From Prionace glauca (Eukaryota; Chordata; Chondrichthyes; Carcharhiniformes; Carcharhinidae): a DNA stretch of 64,000 nucleotides. Positions 20,871 through 32,757 of the stretch are shown one piece after another (positions within the stretch are counted from its first letter, which is position 1; every line of letters starts with the position of its first letter). The notes under the pieces were generated by a model that searched no databases, was not told the origin of the DNA, and was given only the letters and a program-made list of their open reading frames with translations. Both the position numbers and the translations under genes were made by a program. The stretch covers positions 66,579,477 to 66,643,476 of the forward strand of contig CM075760.1 of the NCBI GenBank assembly GCA_037974335.1, read 5' to 3'.

Positions 20871-21174
20871 TTTGAATTATGAACTTATCCCTAATATTTC
20901 CCGATTAAATCTTTCATCCGCCTTTGCGATGATGTTACTTCTATCATTTGGGAATTGTCATCTCTGTAGAAACTCATATCCCTGTCTGCACTTCTATCAA
21001 ATTAGGAAGAAAAAAAAACACATTCTGTTAGTCTCACAATGACATGTCATTCATTGGATTAACAGAGAACAGCAAAAAATTTCTCAATTATTGCAGCAAC
21101 TATTTATTTCTCAACAACAGCAGTGTGTGATGAACCGCTGTTTATTTCTCAAACAACAACACTTTGTGATGAAG

Positions 21175-21320
21175 AAGTTCTCCCTTCATTCAGACTATCC
21201 ACTCACCTGATGAGGGAGCTCCAACAGTTTGTGATTCCAAATAAACCTGTTGGACTTTAACCTGGTGCAGTGAGATCCTTACTGTGCCCACACCAACCTC
21301 ACTCCGGCATCTCCACACTA
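21175..21320 (+). repeat. Dispersed repeat, same family as 8.2 and 55.7 kb
   Basis: Shares ccactcacctgatgagggag, caaataaacctgttggactt and ccggcatctccacac with the other copies. The GAAA of the hammerhead-like core is not preserved here. Confidence 0.6.
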
Positions 21321-21599
21321 GTTTTGGAAATTGCCTGTGTTCAAACTGATTGATGCCCCTTCCTCTCTCCAACTCACTGCCTCTCACTCCACAAAACGGA
21401 GATTAGTGACTTTGCTTCAAAAATACCTCCGGAATGAATACTTACAGAATGATCAGGAAATTCTAAATGTGATTATTAATTCCAATAAATCCAACATTGA
21501 CTCATTGACGGATCATACATTAATAGTAAGAGTTTCCCATTCGGGCCCGGAAGTCTCCTCCATCATTCACTGAGATTACAGATGAGCCGATTGTGGTGC

Positions 21600-22400
21600 T
21601 AGCTCTATTCTGAACCTCCTCACTCTGCCCATCCATCACCCGCTCTCTGCCCATTTCCCCAGCTCTTTGCCCTTTCCCCTGGGTCTCTGACTTTCACGGT
21701 GGCTCTTTTCCCCTTTTATCCGGCTCTCTGTATTTCCACCTGGCCCTCTACACTTCCCTCCAGCTCTGTGTCCTCTCCCCCGGCTCTCTGTTCTTTCCCT
21801 CACCCCCCCACACTGTCCCTCAGCTCTCTGCCCTCTGTCCCTGCTCCCTCCCCTCTTTCTCCTTCCCCCCAGCTCTCTGAGCTTTCCCCCTGACTCTCCT
21901 GCCCTTTCCCCTGGGCTCTCTGCCCTTTCCCTCGGCTCTCTGCCCTTTCTCCTGCCTCCCTGCCCTTTTCTGTGCCTCCCCGCCCTTTTTCCTTGTTCTC
22001 TCCCCTTTCCCTGGTCTTTCTACACTTTTCCCCATCTCTCTGCCCTTTCTTTCAGCTCTCTTCCCTTTCACTGGTCTCTCTGCCCTTTCCCCTGCTTCCT
22101 GTCCTTTCCTCTCTTTCTCCGCACTTTCCCCTGACTTTCCGCCCTGTTCCCCGGCTGTGGACCCTTTCCCCCGCCTCTCTGCCCTTCCCCCAGCTCTCTG
22201 CTGTTTCCCCTGGCTCTCTGCCCTCCCCCCACCCCGGCTCTCTGTCCTTTCCCCCGCCTCCTGTTCTCCCCTGACTCTTTGCCATTGTCCCTGTCCCCGA
22301 GCCCCCAGAGATTCCCTCCAGCTCTCTGCACTCCCAGGGCAGCCCCCACCTTTGAACACCAAACTGCCACTTGAGATCTTTCTTCTCTCTCGTTGCAGAC
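21600..22400 (-). repeat. Switch-like array in the J-C intron: about 20-bp G-rich units with AGCT
   Basis: On the plus strand the units read roughly ccctttcccccagctctctg. On the coding (minus) strand this is G/A-rich with GAGAGCTG. I count nine AGCT tetramers (21601, 21661, 21762, 21822, 21871, 21880, 22054, 22192, 22320) in about 720 bp, near three times the chance level. The array is about 1 kb upstream of CH1, has a G-rich non-template strand and carries AID-preferred AGCT, as mammalian switch regions do. The functional role is inference. Confidence 0.75.
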
Positions 22401-22419
22401 CCTCCCCACATAGATTCAG

Positions 22420-25250
22420 TGAGTGTGAGTGAGAGAATGTGAGTGTGTGAGGGTGAGTGATTAAATGAGTCAGAGTGGATGAGTGATGTGTGAAGGAAGG
22501 TGGGTAAGTGAGGGTGAGTGAGTGAAGTTCTTTGAGTGAGGATGAGTGATTGAGGGTGAGTAAGTGTGGGTGAGGGTGAGAGAGCGTGAGTAAATGAGGG
22601 TGTGTGAGTGAAGGTGGCTGAATGTGAGCGAAGGTGGCTGGATGAGTGTAGGTAAGCAAGATTGAAAGAATGAGGGAGTGTGAGTGAGGATGTTGAAGGT
22701 TAGTGGAGGTGGGTGAGTGAAAGTGAGTGAGATTGATTGAATGAGGATGAGGGAGTGAATGTAACTGTGTAAGTCAGGGGTGAGAGTGAGTGAGTCAGAG
22801 TGTGTTATTGAGGGTGGTGTGTGAGGGAGAATGAATGTGGATGAGTGGGAGAGTGAGGGTGAGTGAGTGAAGGTGTTTGAATGAGGATGAGTGACTGAGG
22901 ATTTGTGGGTTAGGGTGCGTGATGTTGAGTGATTATGAGTATGTGAGGGTATGTGAGTGAAGGTCGGTGCGTGAGTTTGAGTGGGTGAGGTGGCGTAAGT
23001 GAGAGAGAGACAGAGAGAGGGTCATTGAGCTTGAGTCTGTGGGGGTGAGTCTGGGTGATTGAGGGAGGGTAGGTAAGTGAGTGTGAGCGAGAGTGAGTGA
23101 GACTGGATGAGTGAGGGTGGGTAAGTGGGGTGAGTGAGTGAGTCTGAGAGAATGGGGTGAGTGAGTGAGGGTGAGTGAGAGTGAGTGAGACTGGGTGAGT
23201 GAGGGTGGATTAGTGGAATGAGTGAGTGAGAGTGATTGAGACAGGGTGAGTCAGGGTGGATTAGTGGGATGAGTGAATGAAGGTGAGTATGAATGATAGT
23301 GACTGACTGAGGGTCTAAGTCAGTGAGTGAGGTTTAGTGAGTGAGGTTGAGTGAGTGATGGTGGATGAGTGTGGGTGGCTCAGTGACAGTGAGTTAATGA
23401 GGGCGCGTGAGGGTGAGTGCGTGAGGGTGAGTGAATGTGAGTGAGTGAGTGAATGTGGTTGCGTGACTGAGGTTGTGAGAGTGAGTGAATATGAATGAGT
23501 CAGTGACGGTGTGAGAATGAGTGAGGCAGGGTGTGTGATTGAGGTTGAACGAGTGAGGTTGAATGAGTGCTTGTGGGTGAGTGTGGGTGAGTGAGTGAGT
23601 GAGGATGGATGAGATTGAGTGAGATAATGAGTGTGTGAGGGCGTGAGGATGAGTGAGTCAGGGCGTGTGTTTGAGTGAACGAGTGAAGTTGAATGGGTGA
23701 GTGAGTGAGGATGGGTGAGAGTGAGTGAGCGAACATGGTGAGTGAGTGAGCGAGTGTGTGAGGGTGAGTGACTCAGGGTGAAACAGGATCATTGAGTGTG
23801 TGAGGGCGAGTGTGTGAGGGCGAGTGTGTGAGGGCGAGTGTGTGAGGGCGAGTGTGTGAGGGCGAGTGTGTGAGGGCGGGTGTGTGAGGGCGAGTGTGTG
23901 AGGGCGGGTGCGTGAGGGTCAGTGCGTGAGGGCGGTTGAGAATGTGTGAGTAAGGGTGAGTGAGTAAGGGTGAGTGAGTGCGGATGAGTGAGTGTGAGGG
24001 AGTGTGTGGGAGGGTGGATGAGTGAGCAAGGGTGAGTGAGCGAGGGCGAGTGAGTAAGCATGAATGAAAATGAGTAAGTAAGGGTGAGTGATTGTGGATG
24101 AGTGAGTGAGGGTGAGTGAATGAGGGAGACTGAGTGAGAGAGTGTGCCAGAGAGGGAAGGTAGGTAAGATAAGGTGAGTGAGTGAAGATCTTTGAGTGAG
24201 GATGAGAGATTGAGGGTGAGTGAATGAGAGTGAGTGAGTGAGAGAGAGTGTGTCAGTGAAGGAAGGTGGGTAAGTGAGGGTGAGTGAGTGAAGTTATTTG
24301 AGTGAGGATGAGAGATTGAGGGTGAGTGAGTGAAGTTATTTGAGTGAGGATGAGAGATTGAGGGTGGGTGAGTAAGTGTGGGTGAGGGTGAGAGAGTCAA
24401 TGAGCCACCTCCTCCTCTCCCTCTACATAGATCTTTTCCCGATTCTCTACATATGAGGGTGAGTGAGTGAGAGAGTGTGTGTCAGTGAGGGAAGGTGATT
24501 AAATGAGGGTGAGTGAGTGAAGTTCTTTGAGTGAGGATGAGAGATTGAGGGGTGAATGAGGGTGAGTGAGTGAGAGTGTGTCAGTCAGGGAAGGTGGGTA
24601 AGTGAGGGTGAGTGAGTGAAGTTGTTTGAGTGAGGATGAGAGATTGAGGGTGAGTGAGTGAAGTTATTTGAGTGAGGACGAGAGATTGAGGGTGAGTGAA
24701 TGAGGGTGAGTGGGTGAGAGTGTGTCAGTGAGGGAAGGTGGGTAAGTGAGGGTGAGTGAGTGAAGTTGTTTGAGTGAGGATGAGAGATTGAGGGTGAGTG
24801 AGTGAAGTTATTTGAGTGAGGACGAGAGATTGAGGGTGAGTGAATGAGGGTGAGTGAGTGAGAGTGTGTCAGTGAGGGAAGGTGGGTAAGTGAGGGTGAG
24901 TGAGTGAAGTTGTTTGAGTGAGGATGAGAGATTGAGGGTGAGTGAGTGAAGTTGTTTGAGTGAGGATGAGAGATTGAGGGTGAGTGAGTGAAGTTGTTTG
25001 AGTGAGGATGAGAGATTGAGGGTGAGTGAGTGAAGTTATTTGAGTGAGGATGAGAGATTGAGGGTGAGTGAGAGAGAGTGTGTCAGTGAGTAAAGGTGGG
25101 TAAGTGAGGGTGAGTGAGTGAAGTTATTTGAGTGAGGAGGAGAGATTGAGGGTGAGTGAGTGAAGTTATTTGAGTGAGGATGAGAGATTGAGGGTGAGTG
25201 AGTCAGTGTGGGTGAGGGTGAGAGAGTCAGTGAGCCACCTCCTCCTCTCC
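22420..25250 (+). repeat. G-rich GTGAG minisatellite, higher-order repeat in the J-C intron
   Basis: About 2.8 kb of gagtgagtg-type sequence, G/A-rich on the plus strand, the reverse of the adjacent array. In its last 800 bp a 42-bp unit (tttgagtgaggatgagag core) is nested in a 144-bp higher-order unit: the word tcagt(c/g)aggg stands at 24581, 24725 and 24869. A 60-bp unique piece (gagccacctcctcctctccc) occurs at 24400 and 25233, bracketing the regular part. Confidence 0.85.
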
Positions 25251-25815
25251 CTCTCCATTGATCTTTCCCCGATTCTCTCCATTGATCAGCTTTCAGTAAC
25301 AGGGCTGTGTAAAGTCAGGAATCAGTGTAGATCACCGGGCAGCTGCTTTAATGTCGGGGCCTTTCTTTCAGAAACACGGATCAGTGAACAAATAGACAGA
25401 CTGAGGGAGCTGGAAGGGAAGCTTCCAGCAAAACTAGGGTCACACAGGAATCAAACAGCAAGTTTACACCAGTATTGGGGAGCCAGGCGGACTTAGTCTC
25501 AGCCAGATCCCTTCTTATTGATTGTGTCTTTGTGTCTTTGTGTAACACATGGAAATCCCTACTTCTGACCTCATGTTGGATGGAATGTGTCATTGATGAA
25601 GCAATAGAAGATTGTTGGTCCCAGAACAGTCCCCTGCCGAACTCCTGCAGTGATTTCTCAGCTTAGATGTTTGACCTCCAACAACCATCACCATCTTGTT
25701 TTGTGCTAAATATGACTCCAAACAGAGAAGAATTTCCAGCTGAAACTTATTCACATGAGTTTTACTCGGGCTCCTCGATCCCACCCTCATTCAAATGTTA
25801 CCGGGGGAGGGGGGA
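25251..25815. other. No gene seen (J-C intron)
   Basis: Unique sequence without a conserved frame or recognised repeat. It separates the minisatellite from a SINE. Confidence 0.4.
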
Positions 25816-25819
25816 GGGG

Positions 25820-26125
25820 GTGGCCGAGGCGGCACAGTGATTAACGCTGCTGCCTCACAGTTCAATTCCCGATATGAGTCATTGTGTATGGAGTTAGTAA
25901 GTTCACCCCGTGTCTGCTTGGGTTTGCTTCGGATGCTCCTGTTTCCTTCCACAGTCCAAAGACGTTTGGGTTCAGGGGACTGGCCGTGTGAATAGGTTCA
26001 GGAGGTCTAGTTAGAGTAAACACATGTGGTTATGGGGATAGGGATTCCTGTTGATGCAGACTCGATGGGCTGAATGGCCTCCTTCTGTACTGTAGGATCT
26101 CGTGATTCTATTCTACGATGTAAAT
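25820..26125 (+). mobile_element. tRNA-derived SINE, near full length
   Basis: Starts with a tRNA-like head (gcacagtgattaacgctgct, then box-B-like agttcaattcccg). The body ttccacagtccaaagacg and 3' end gatgggctgaatggcctcc follow. Confidence 0.75.
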
Positions 26126-27000
26126 GACAGTCTCTCTGACGTATGTGAGGTGGAAAGTGTGTGAGGTGTGTTTGGGTGTGTGTTTGATAGAGAGAGAGGG
26201 TGAATGTGTGTGTGAAGGTGCCTGTGTGTGACAGACTGTGTTTGCACATGTGTGAGACAGTGGGCTGCGTTTGCAAGAGGGGGCAGTGTGCCTACTAGAA
26301 AGCAAACATACTGTTCATGTGTGTGTGGGATTGTGTGTGAGTGAGAAAGATGTGTGCAATGTGCGTGGGTGATAGAAGCAAAGTGTGTGTTTGTGTGTGT
26401 GTGTGTGTGTGTGACAGAGAATGTTTGCGTGACACTGTGCTTGTGAGAGAGACTGTGTCTGTGTGTAAGTTAGAGTGTGTGCATAGGTCTATGTGTGTGA
26501 GAGAGTGTGAGAGAGTTAGTGTGTGACAGCAAGAATGTACAGGTGTGAGATAGTCTGTGCAACAGAGATAGAAATATCTGTGTGTGTGAGAGAGAGAGAT
26601 GCGTGTGCAAGAGGAATTGTGAGAGAGTGTGTGTGAATAAATGTGAGACAACTTGAGCGTGTGTGACAGACTTTGGGAGAGTGAGTGCGTGTGTGAGGGC
26701 GTGAGACTACGCTTATGTGTGTGTATGTGTCTGCGTGTAAGAGAGAATGTGTGTGGAGATGTGTGCGTGTGAGTGTTTTTGTATATGAGAGATGAGAGAC
26801 TGATTGAGAGAGAGAGAGTGTGTCTGGATTTGTATTTGAGACAGAGTATGTAGACCGTGAGAGAAAGAGAATGTGTGTGAGATATCGTATGAGAGAGAAA
26901 GTAAGTGTGCGTGTGTATGTGTGAGAGAATATGAGAGTCTCTCTGTGTGTATTTATGTGTGTGAGAGTGTGTGATGTGTGTAAGTCTCTATCTGGCTGAT
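26126..27000. repeat. GT/GA-rich simple repeat
   Basis: Mixed gtgtgtgagagag tracts over about 860 bp without a fixed unit. This is the third repetitive block of the J-C intron. Confidence 0.8.
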
Positions 27001-28034
27001 TCAGTCTGAAAAAGCACCCTCACTCCACACATACTCACCCACTCGCACAGTAAGTGGGAGTGACAAGCGAGCACAACACGGACTGTGGGGCAAGTGTTGG
27101 AAAAACATTTAAATCTTTCACAAGTCAGTCTCAATTAAATAATTTCCTCTTTCCTCAATGAGAGAAACTTGTAAATCCTCACGCAATCTGACACAATCCA
27201 GGGCAAAGATTACCCGGCCCCTCATTCACCCTATTCACTCTCTCCATCACTAACAGGCAGTGTCAGCACTGTGTGCATTATATACAACATGCACTGCAGC
27301 AATTCACCAAGGCTCCATAGATTACACTGTCCAAACCCGCTGCCTTTACATCCTAACAGGACAAGGGCAGCAGCCATATCTGAAACACTATAACCTGTAA
27401 ACTCCCCTGTAAAACACACACCATCCTGACCTGAAACAATTTCTCAATTCATTCATAATCGCTGGGTCAAAATCCTGGAACTTCCTGCCTAACAGCAGGG
27501 CGGATGCCTGCAGCATATGGACTGCAGTTGTTCAAGGATGCTTCATATCAATACTTTGTGAAGGAACAATTAGATTAAAAATTCTGGCCGAGCAAATGTC
27601 TCTAAAATGCCTTTAGAAGATTAAAAATAATATGCAGGTGAATGTGACCCTTCAACTGTCAAACTAAACAGTTCAGGGGCTGCTGTATTACGGAGCACAA
27701 TATAGTAAATCTCACTTTGTATTTGTTCATCGAACATTCCCAAGGCCGGTACATCACTGCTTAAAAATCACCCAATTCTCCCTCTAAAGTCCGATGTTTC
27801 TGCTTCTCTGATAGACACAATATGCTTCAGGGACTTAATTTCTGAGACACCGAGTCAAACAGTCACATTTCCCACAGATACAAGTGCATTGAAGAAATAA
27901 ATCAAATTTCACTTCCTGCAGGACAGGAGAAGGAATCAAAAGATTTATAACCAGTCAGTGAGATTCCTGGTCCCAACACAGTGACCACACGCCCAGAAAC
28001 AGAACAGACACAAACAGTTCAACAGTCGAGTTCC

Positions 28035-29710
28035 CAGCAGAAAGATCTGTTCAATCTGTCAATTTCAAACTGTTGGATTCTCATTGATCAATAGTCAAGT
28101 TACAACAGAAAATCAATAACCTATTTTAAATTAAACGGGTATTCATTTCAGAACTCCTCTCGACTTTTAATCATTTCTCTCTGCCTGCATCACTTCGCGA
28201 AAATTGTGTAAAAATGTAATTTCGCTGAAAATGAGCAAAAATAACAGATTCAGGACAGTTCAATGTCCCTATCAGAGATACAGTGACACAGTAACAGTTC
28301 AATGTCCCTAACAGAGATACAGTGACACAGTAATAGTTCAATGTCCCTATCAGAGATACAGTGACACAGTAACAGTTCAATGTCCCTAACAGAGATACAG
28401 TGACACACTAAGAATTAAACAAACCGGGAAATATTTACATTGAAAATCGTTACCTGATTGGATCTAATTTCTTAATTAAATGTAATCAACAAAATTATCA
28501 AGGCAAAACAATTTATCGAGCCGAGCAGTTGAGTAAAGAAATGTTTTGTTTTTGAATTCATTTTGATACAATTAAATATTCTCTAAGACTGATGATATTT
28601 TGCACGCTAATGCAATATTCAAGGTCTTTTGTTTTGAATTAATCAGCGTTAATATTACATTTTAAGTTATTGTTAATTGTCAGTTAGTTCTCCTGTCAGC
28701 TGATTTGTTCTCTGTAATAAAATGAGTTTTCAATCATTCAAAACGTGCTTCTGCCCCCAACATTGTTAAATAATTAGGTTACAATTAAATCTCAATGTTA
28801 AACTATAATTTCAAATTACTGAATGGAAACATTCAAACATCTGTCATTCATTTACTTAAATCTAATCACATTGTAATATTTTACTTTTTCACTTTTACTA
28901 CAAATATCTTATTACAACGAACAAACGTGTTAAAAATGCAGATTTCTGAGTTTGACCAGACTGTAACGGCCTGGCCGTTTGAAATCAATAATACTGCTTC
29001 CTAGATTTAATAATTTAGGCCACCCATATAACAACTTCATTACTGAACACATTGTTTAATTAAAGAAGACCTGAATTAAACAGTGCAAACACAGAGACGA
29101 TAATTGATTCAAATCCTCTGTAACGCTAAAAACACGATGCAGAATATAAGTCTCAACCTTTTCTTCATTATAATATTTAATAAGAATTAAACATAAGCTT
29201 CAGTTAGTATGAATTCTTCCATTCTGTCATTTATTCTGTGTTTGACATTAATGGGAGACATGATGTTATTAAGTGCTGAGCTAATATTATTTTTATAGTA
29301 TTTATAATATCATATTATTTTTTATAAAGTAATCTTTTTGAATTTCAAGCATTTAATTGTCAGTCGGTAGCCAGTTTCTGTTGACACTTTACTACAATTC
29401 AAACACAATCATTTGAACAATTTTACTTGAGTGTCAGCGAATTCCATCTGTCAGAAAACTGTGTTCAGTCTGTCAATTTTTTATAAACTGTTTGATTCTA
29501 ATTGATCAAAGGTCAAATTACAACAGTGAAAAAATCAATAAAAATTTAAATTAACCTGATGTTCATTTTAAAACTCCCTTTGCCTTTTAACGATTTCTCC
29601 CTGACTGTCTCAAATCACAAAAACTGGGCAATTATTTTTCTGAAAATGAGGACTTCGAATATAACAGATTCAGGGCAGTGTAATGTCCCTAACAGAGGTA
29701 CAGTGAATTG
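28035..29710. repeat. Local tandem duplication (28.03-28.29 and 29.45-29.71 kb) with a 39-bp repeat x4
   Basis: The two segments share tctgtcaattt, ttgatcaa(t/a)(a)gtcaa, cgctgaaaatgagc/ctgaaaatgagg and ataacagattcagg in order. In the first, a 39-bp unit (caatgtccct...gatacagtgacac) occurs four times (starts 28261, 28300, 28339, 28378). The second has one related unit near 29681. Confidence 0.7.
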
Positions 29711-30549
29711 TAATTCATGTTTTATTTTAATATGTAACCATTAGTTAACATGAATAAAATGCCCTAACATATATTTATTTTATTTTCCGAAACTTTTCTG
29801 CTTTATCCCTACAAGAATATTCAAAGGCAATTTTATTTTCATTTCGCCAGAACTGCTCAGTTTCACTGAGCGTAAACAATGTAAAAACAATTGAGCAACA
29901 CTAAACAATTTCACAAATTTTGAGATGCGATAAGTAATTAATTATCTCGGTATCTAATTTAAAAAAATACTTAGAACGGATAATCTGGTTCCAATTGCAT
30001 AGAAAAAAAATTAATAATCGGAGACAAAAATTTCCAAAAAGGAAATTATTCTGCAAAACTCGTATTCCAGTAAATGTGAATTTAATCTGGGATGTACCGA
30101 TTAATGCAAAGTGTCTTGTTCAACTGAGCACGGCTGTGAAAACAGCAGGTTATCATTGAAATAGCTTCTGGAATTGTCACAAAATATTTCCAGTCTGGAA
30201 AATGTTAATTGTGTGAAATACACAACAGAACTATTAAAGGGGATTATTGCTAAATTATTAATATAAAATACTCTGTGGTGAATATGGAGTTAAATTACCG
30301 ATTAATAATTCTTTGATTTACATTAATTTTACTATTAAACTTGTTCATGGGAAGTTTGTGATTGCAGCAAAGACTAAGTGTCCGAATGAGCGTTGTAAGT
30401 CATGACTCACTTGAATTTGTAAGCGTTATTTAAAATTTATAAAAATGCTGTAATATCTTTTAGGTGTTCTTTCCCCCCAGCCTGCTTGTTTTCTCCCTAC
30501 ATGGATTTTCAAACTCAAAGATTGTTTCTGTTCAACCAGAAAACATCTA

Positions 30550-31860
30550 AACTCTCAACGGCACCGTTATACACTATTTAAACAACACAGAAATAATGCC
30601 ACAAAGCCAAACTATAGCACAAATTTTAAACATTCACAGTGACTGCACCACAGAATCTCCTCAGCAGAAACACAACAAAACACATCAATGAGGGAATGAA
30701 TCCGTTTCACAGAAAAACAGATCAATTATCCATTCAACAGAATCAAATGTAACATTGCAAAATAAATCTCAATATCGAATCTAGCAAACCAGCTCTTAAC
30801 CAATTATTAAACTAAACAGAAATCTAGAATAATAGCAATAGCATTGCGAGGAGGTAGAATTTGTCCAACAAATTAGCGTTGAAACTTTATCACATCTTAT
30901 TCATATTGGGTCATATTTCAAACATATTTAAACATTTGGATGGTAAAAGTTCCAGCCATCAAATGCCACCGAGATTAAACATTGCAGATACCCCAAAATC
31001 TGAATGCAGTGACAAACTATGTTCTGAACGAGCGGCTTAAGCCGTTATGACTAAAGATTTTAAACATACAAATACAATAGCTTTATTTCTCCCTGCAGTT
31101 ATGCATCAAGCAGTTGCGACCCGCAGAATGTTCATATTCAATCACAAAACGTGTAACAGCTCAGTGTCACTGAGTTCAAACAATGCAGAAACAAAAAATT
31201 AATTCACAAATTTTACGTATTTAAAGTCACCCAGATACATAATCTCCTCATCAGAGGAAAAAAAAAACGCATCACTGAGAGACTGAACCCCGCTTCAGGC
31301 AGACGCAGCACAATTCTACAAACACTTTCAACAGAATCAAATATAACATTTACAGAAATGTTTAATATAAATTCCAGTCAATTCGCCCAACACCAAACTA
31401 ATTAATGTTTCGAACAAGCAGAAAATATTGCACAGCAGCACCAGCATTGTGAGTGAGTGGAACATTTTCACTGGATAAATATAGAAATGTTAGATTTTTT
31501 AAATTTTTGGTTTAAATTTCAAACACTTGTGCAGTAGATGGTACAAACCGCAGCCACTAGATGTCACCGAGATTAAACGCTGCAGAAACGCTGAATTGTA
31601 AAACAGACATTCGGATTTTAAAGTAACCCAACCACACAGTGTAACCTCAACAGATAAACACAACATCCCAACAATTTGGGATTGAATCCCTCAGCAGTAC
31701 GTATTGTCCAGAAAGAGCAGAATTCTAAAACCCCTTTGCAGCAGAATCACAGGAAACATTGTAACAATTCTCAACCGAGAATCCACCAAACTCACATTGA
31801 TGTTACCATATGGATTATTAGTACAGATATAAATATAAAACAAAGACACATGTAAACCAG
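30550..31860. repeat. Three diverged tandem units just 3' of JH
   Basis: Units begin near 30550, 31160 and 31580. Each has an aatctcctcagcag/ataatctcctcatcag/tgtaacctcaacag block and a caacagaatcaaatgtaaca-like block; units 1 and 2 also share ccaccgagattaaac. A fainter earlier unit may start near 29860. Units run up to the JH exon, so the array grew next to it. Confidence 0.65.
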
Positions 31861-31886
31861 TTACTCAATAAGTGGATGGTTCTTAC

Positions 31887-31934
31887 CTGTAGTCACCGTC
31901 ACCATGGTCCCTTGTCCCCAGTAATCAAAGTAGT
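31887..31934 (-). CDS. IGHJ: IgM JH segment
   Basis: A 48-bp segment read on the minus strand as YFDYWGQGTMVTVTT, with the conserved WGQG J motif. It ends ACAG before donor gtaagaac. The single G carried over completes the first CH1 codon (Ala), so the phase agrees with the constant exons. It is flanked 5' by a 23-bp-spacer recombination signal and is unrearranged. Confidence 0.95.
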
Positions 31935-31973
31935 CACAGTGTCACATTCCGTAGGCTGTGTCATACAATAACC
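31935..31973 (-). promoter_or_regulatory. JH recombination signal, 23-bp spacer
   Basis: On the minus strand: nonamer GGTTATTGT (31965-31973), 23-bp spacer (31942-31964), heptamer CACTGTG (31935-31941) abutting JH. It pairs with the 12-bp 3' signal of D2. Confidence 0.92.
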
Positions 31974-32299
31974 GTCCCTGCACAAAATAGAGACAAAATC
32001 ACCATTATTTTAAATATCCACAAACCCAAGGAAAAGCAAAATCAATTAATGTTTATTAGATTATAATTGTATTTCTGGATATCATTTGACATTCATAAAT
32101 GACCCTAAAGTTTTATATTTCACAGAGTTACAGGTGAACATGTTGTTGAAAACACACATCGATAATTGAGTAATTATCAAGGTTTTCCATGTTTATTCTT
32201 GTCATGTGGTCAGTGCTGGACATAAATAATACTGTACTGTGATTACAGTAGGGATTTAAAAGTGACACTGATCCAGTTTCAGTCAATCAGTGCTGAGGG

Positions 32300-32367
32300 G
32301 TTTTTTGTATTGACAGTAACTGCTGTGCCATCCAGCTATCACAGTGAGACACAGCATGACAAATACT
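32300..32367 (-). other. IGHD: D2 segment with 12-bp signals on both sides
   Basis: The D core of 12 bp (32328-32339) reads ATAGCTGGATGG on the minus strand and contains an AGCT hotspot. The 5' side has nonamer AGTATTTGT, 12-bp spacer and heptamer CACTGTG. The 3' side has heptamer CACAGCA, 12-bp spacer and nonamer ACAAAAAAC. With 12-bp signals on both sides it can only join to the 23-type signals of D1 or VH (5') and JH (3'). Confidence 0.92.
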
Positions 32368-32676
32368 GAGGCGGACTGTTAACTGTAAAATACAGACAGT
32401 TAATTTCACTGCTATTTCAAAAGCCTGTTTCCAGCTCGTTAAGGGTGACTCAGTGAGATACTTCAATTTTTACTGGTCATGATATTGATAAAGGGGGTTA
32501 GAAACTTTTACACTCTCTGTGCACATTCAGCGTGTAAATCAATAACAATAAAATTGAAGCATTTTACATCTTAAAAAAAACCAATGCTGTTTCTAAGTAT
32601 TATTTTGTTGAAGCCTCATTTACTTTGGCATTCGGCAATGGCATTGGTCACAAATTTAAGCAACGTCCTTTTCTGA

Positions 32677-32757
32677 GGTTTTTGTATGAGGATGGCGCTT
32701 TTCTCAGCACTGTGACTCCCATAGTATATCACAGTGACACACACCCATACAAAAACT
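32677..32757 (-). other. IGHD: D1 segment with 12-bp 5' and 22-bp 3' signals
   Basis: The D core of 15 bp (32715-32729) reads ATATACTATGGGAGT. The 5' side has nonamer AGTTTTTGT, 12-bp spacer and CACTGTG. The 3' side has CACAGTG, 22-bp spacer and the consensus nonamer ACAAAAACC. The asymmetric 12/22 pair directs V to D1 to D2 to J order and allows use of both D segments. Confidence 0.93.

Larger units (their letters stand above)
27001..31886. other. JH-proximal, AT-rich part of the J-C intron
   Basis: AT-rich sequence almost free of LINEs and SINEs; one dispersed repeat end lies near 27450-27550. It is built from diverged local tandem duplications (see separate entries). A JH-proximal intronic enhancer would be expected here by analogy with mammals, but I saw no decisive site cluster. 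Confidence 0.5.

Noticed and set aside
21699-22659. Arg/Glu/Gly-rich and Ser/Pro-rich frames up to 279 residues
   Set aside because: Purine/pyrimidine array with few stops by composition; inside the J-C intron.
23500-24400. Ser/Thr/His-rich frames on the minus strand
   Set aside because: Translation of the GTGAG minisatellite.
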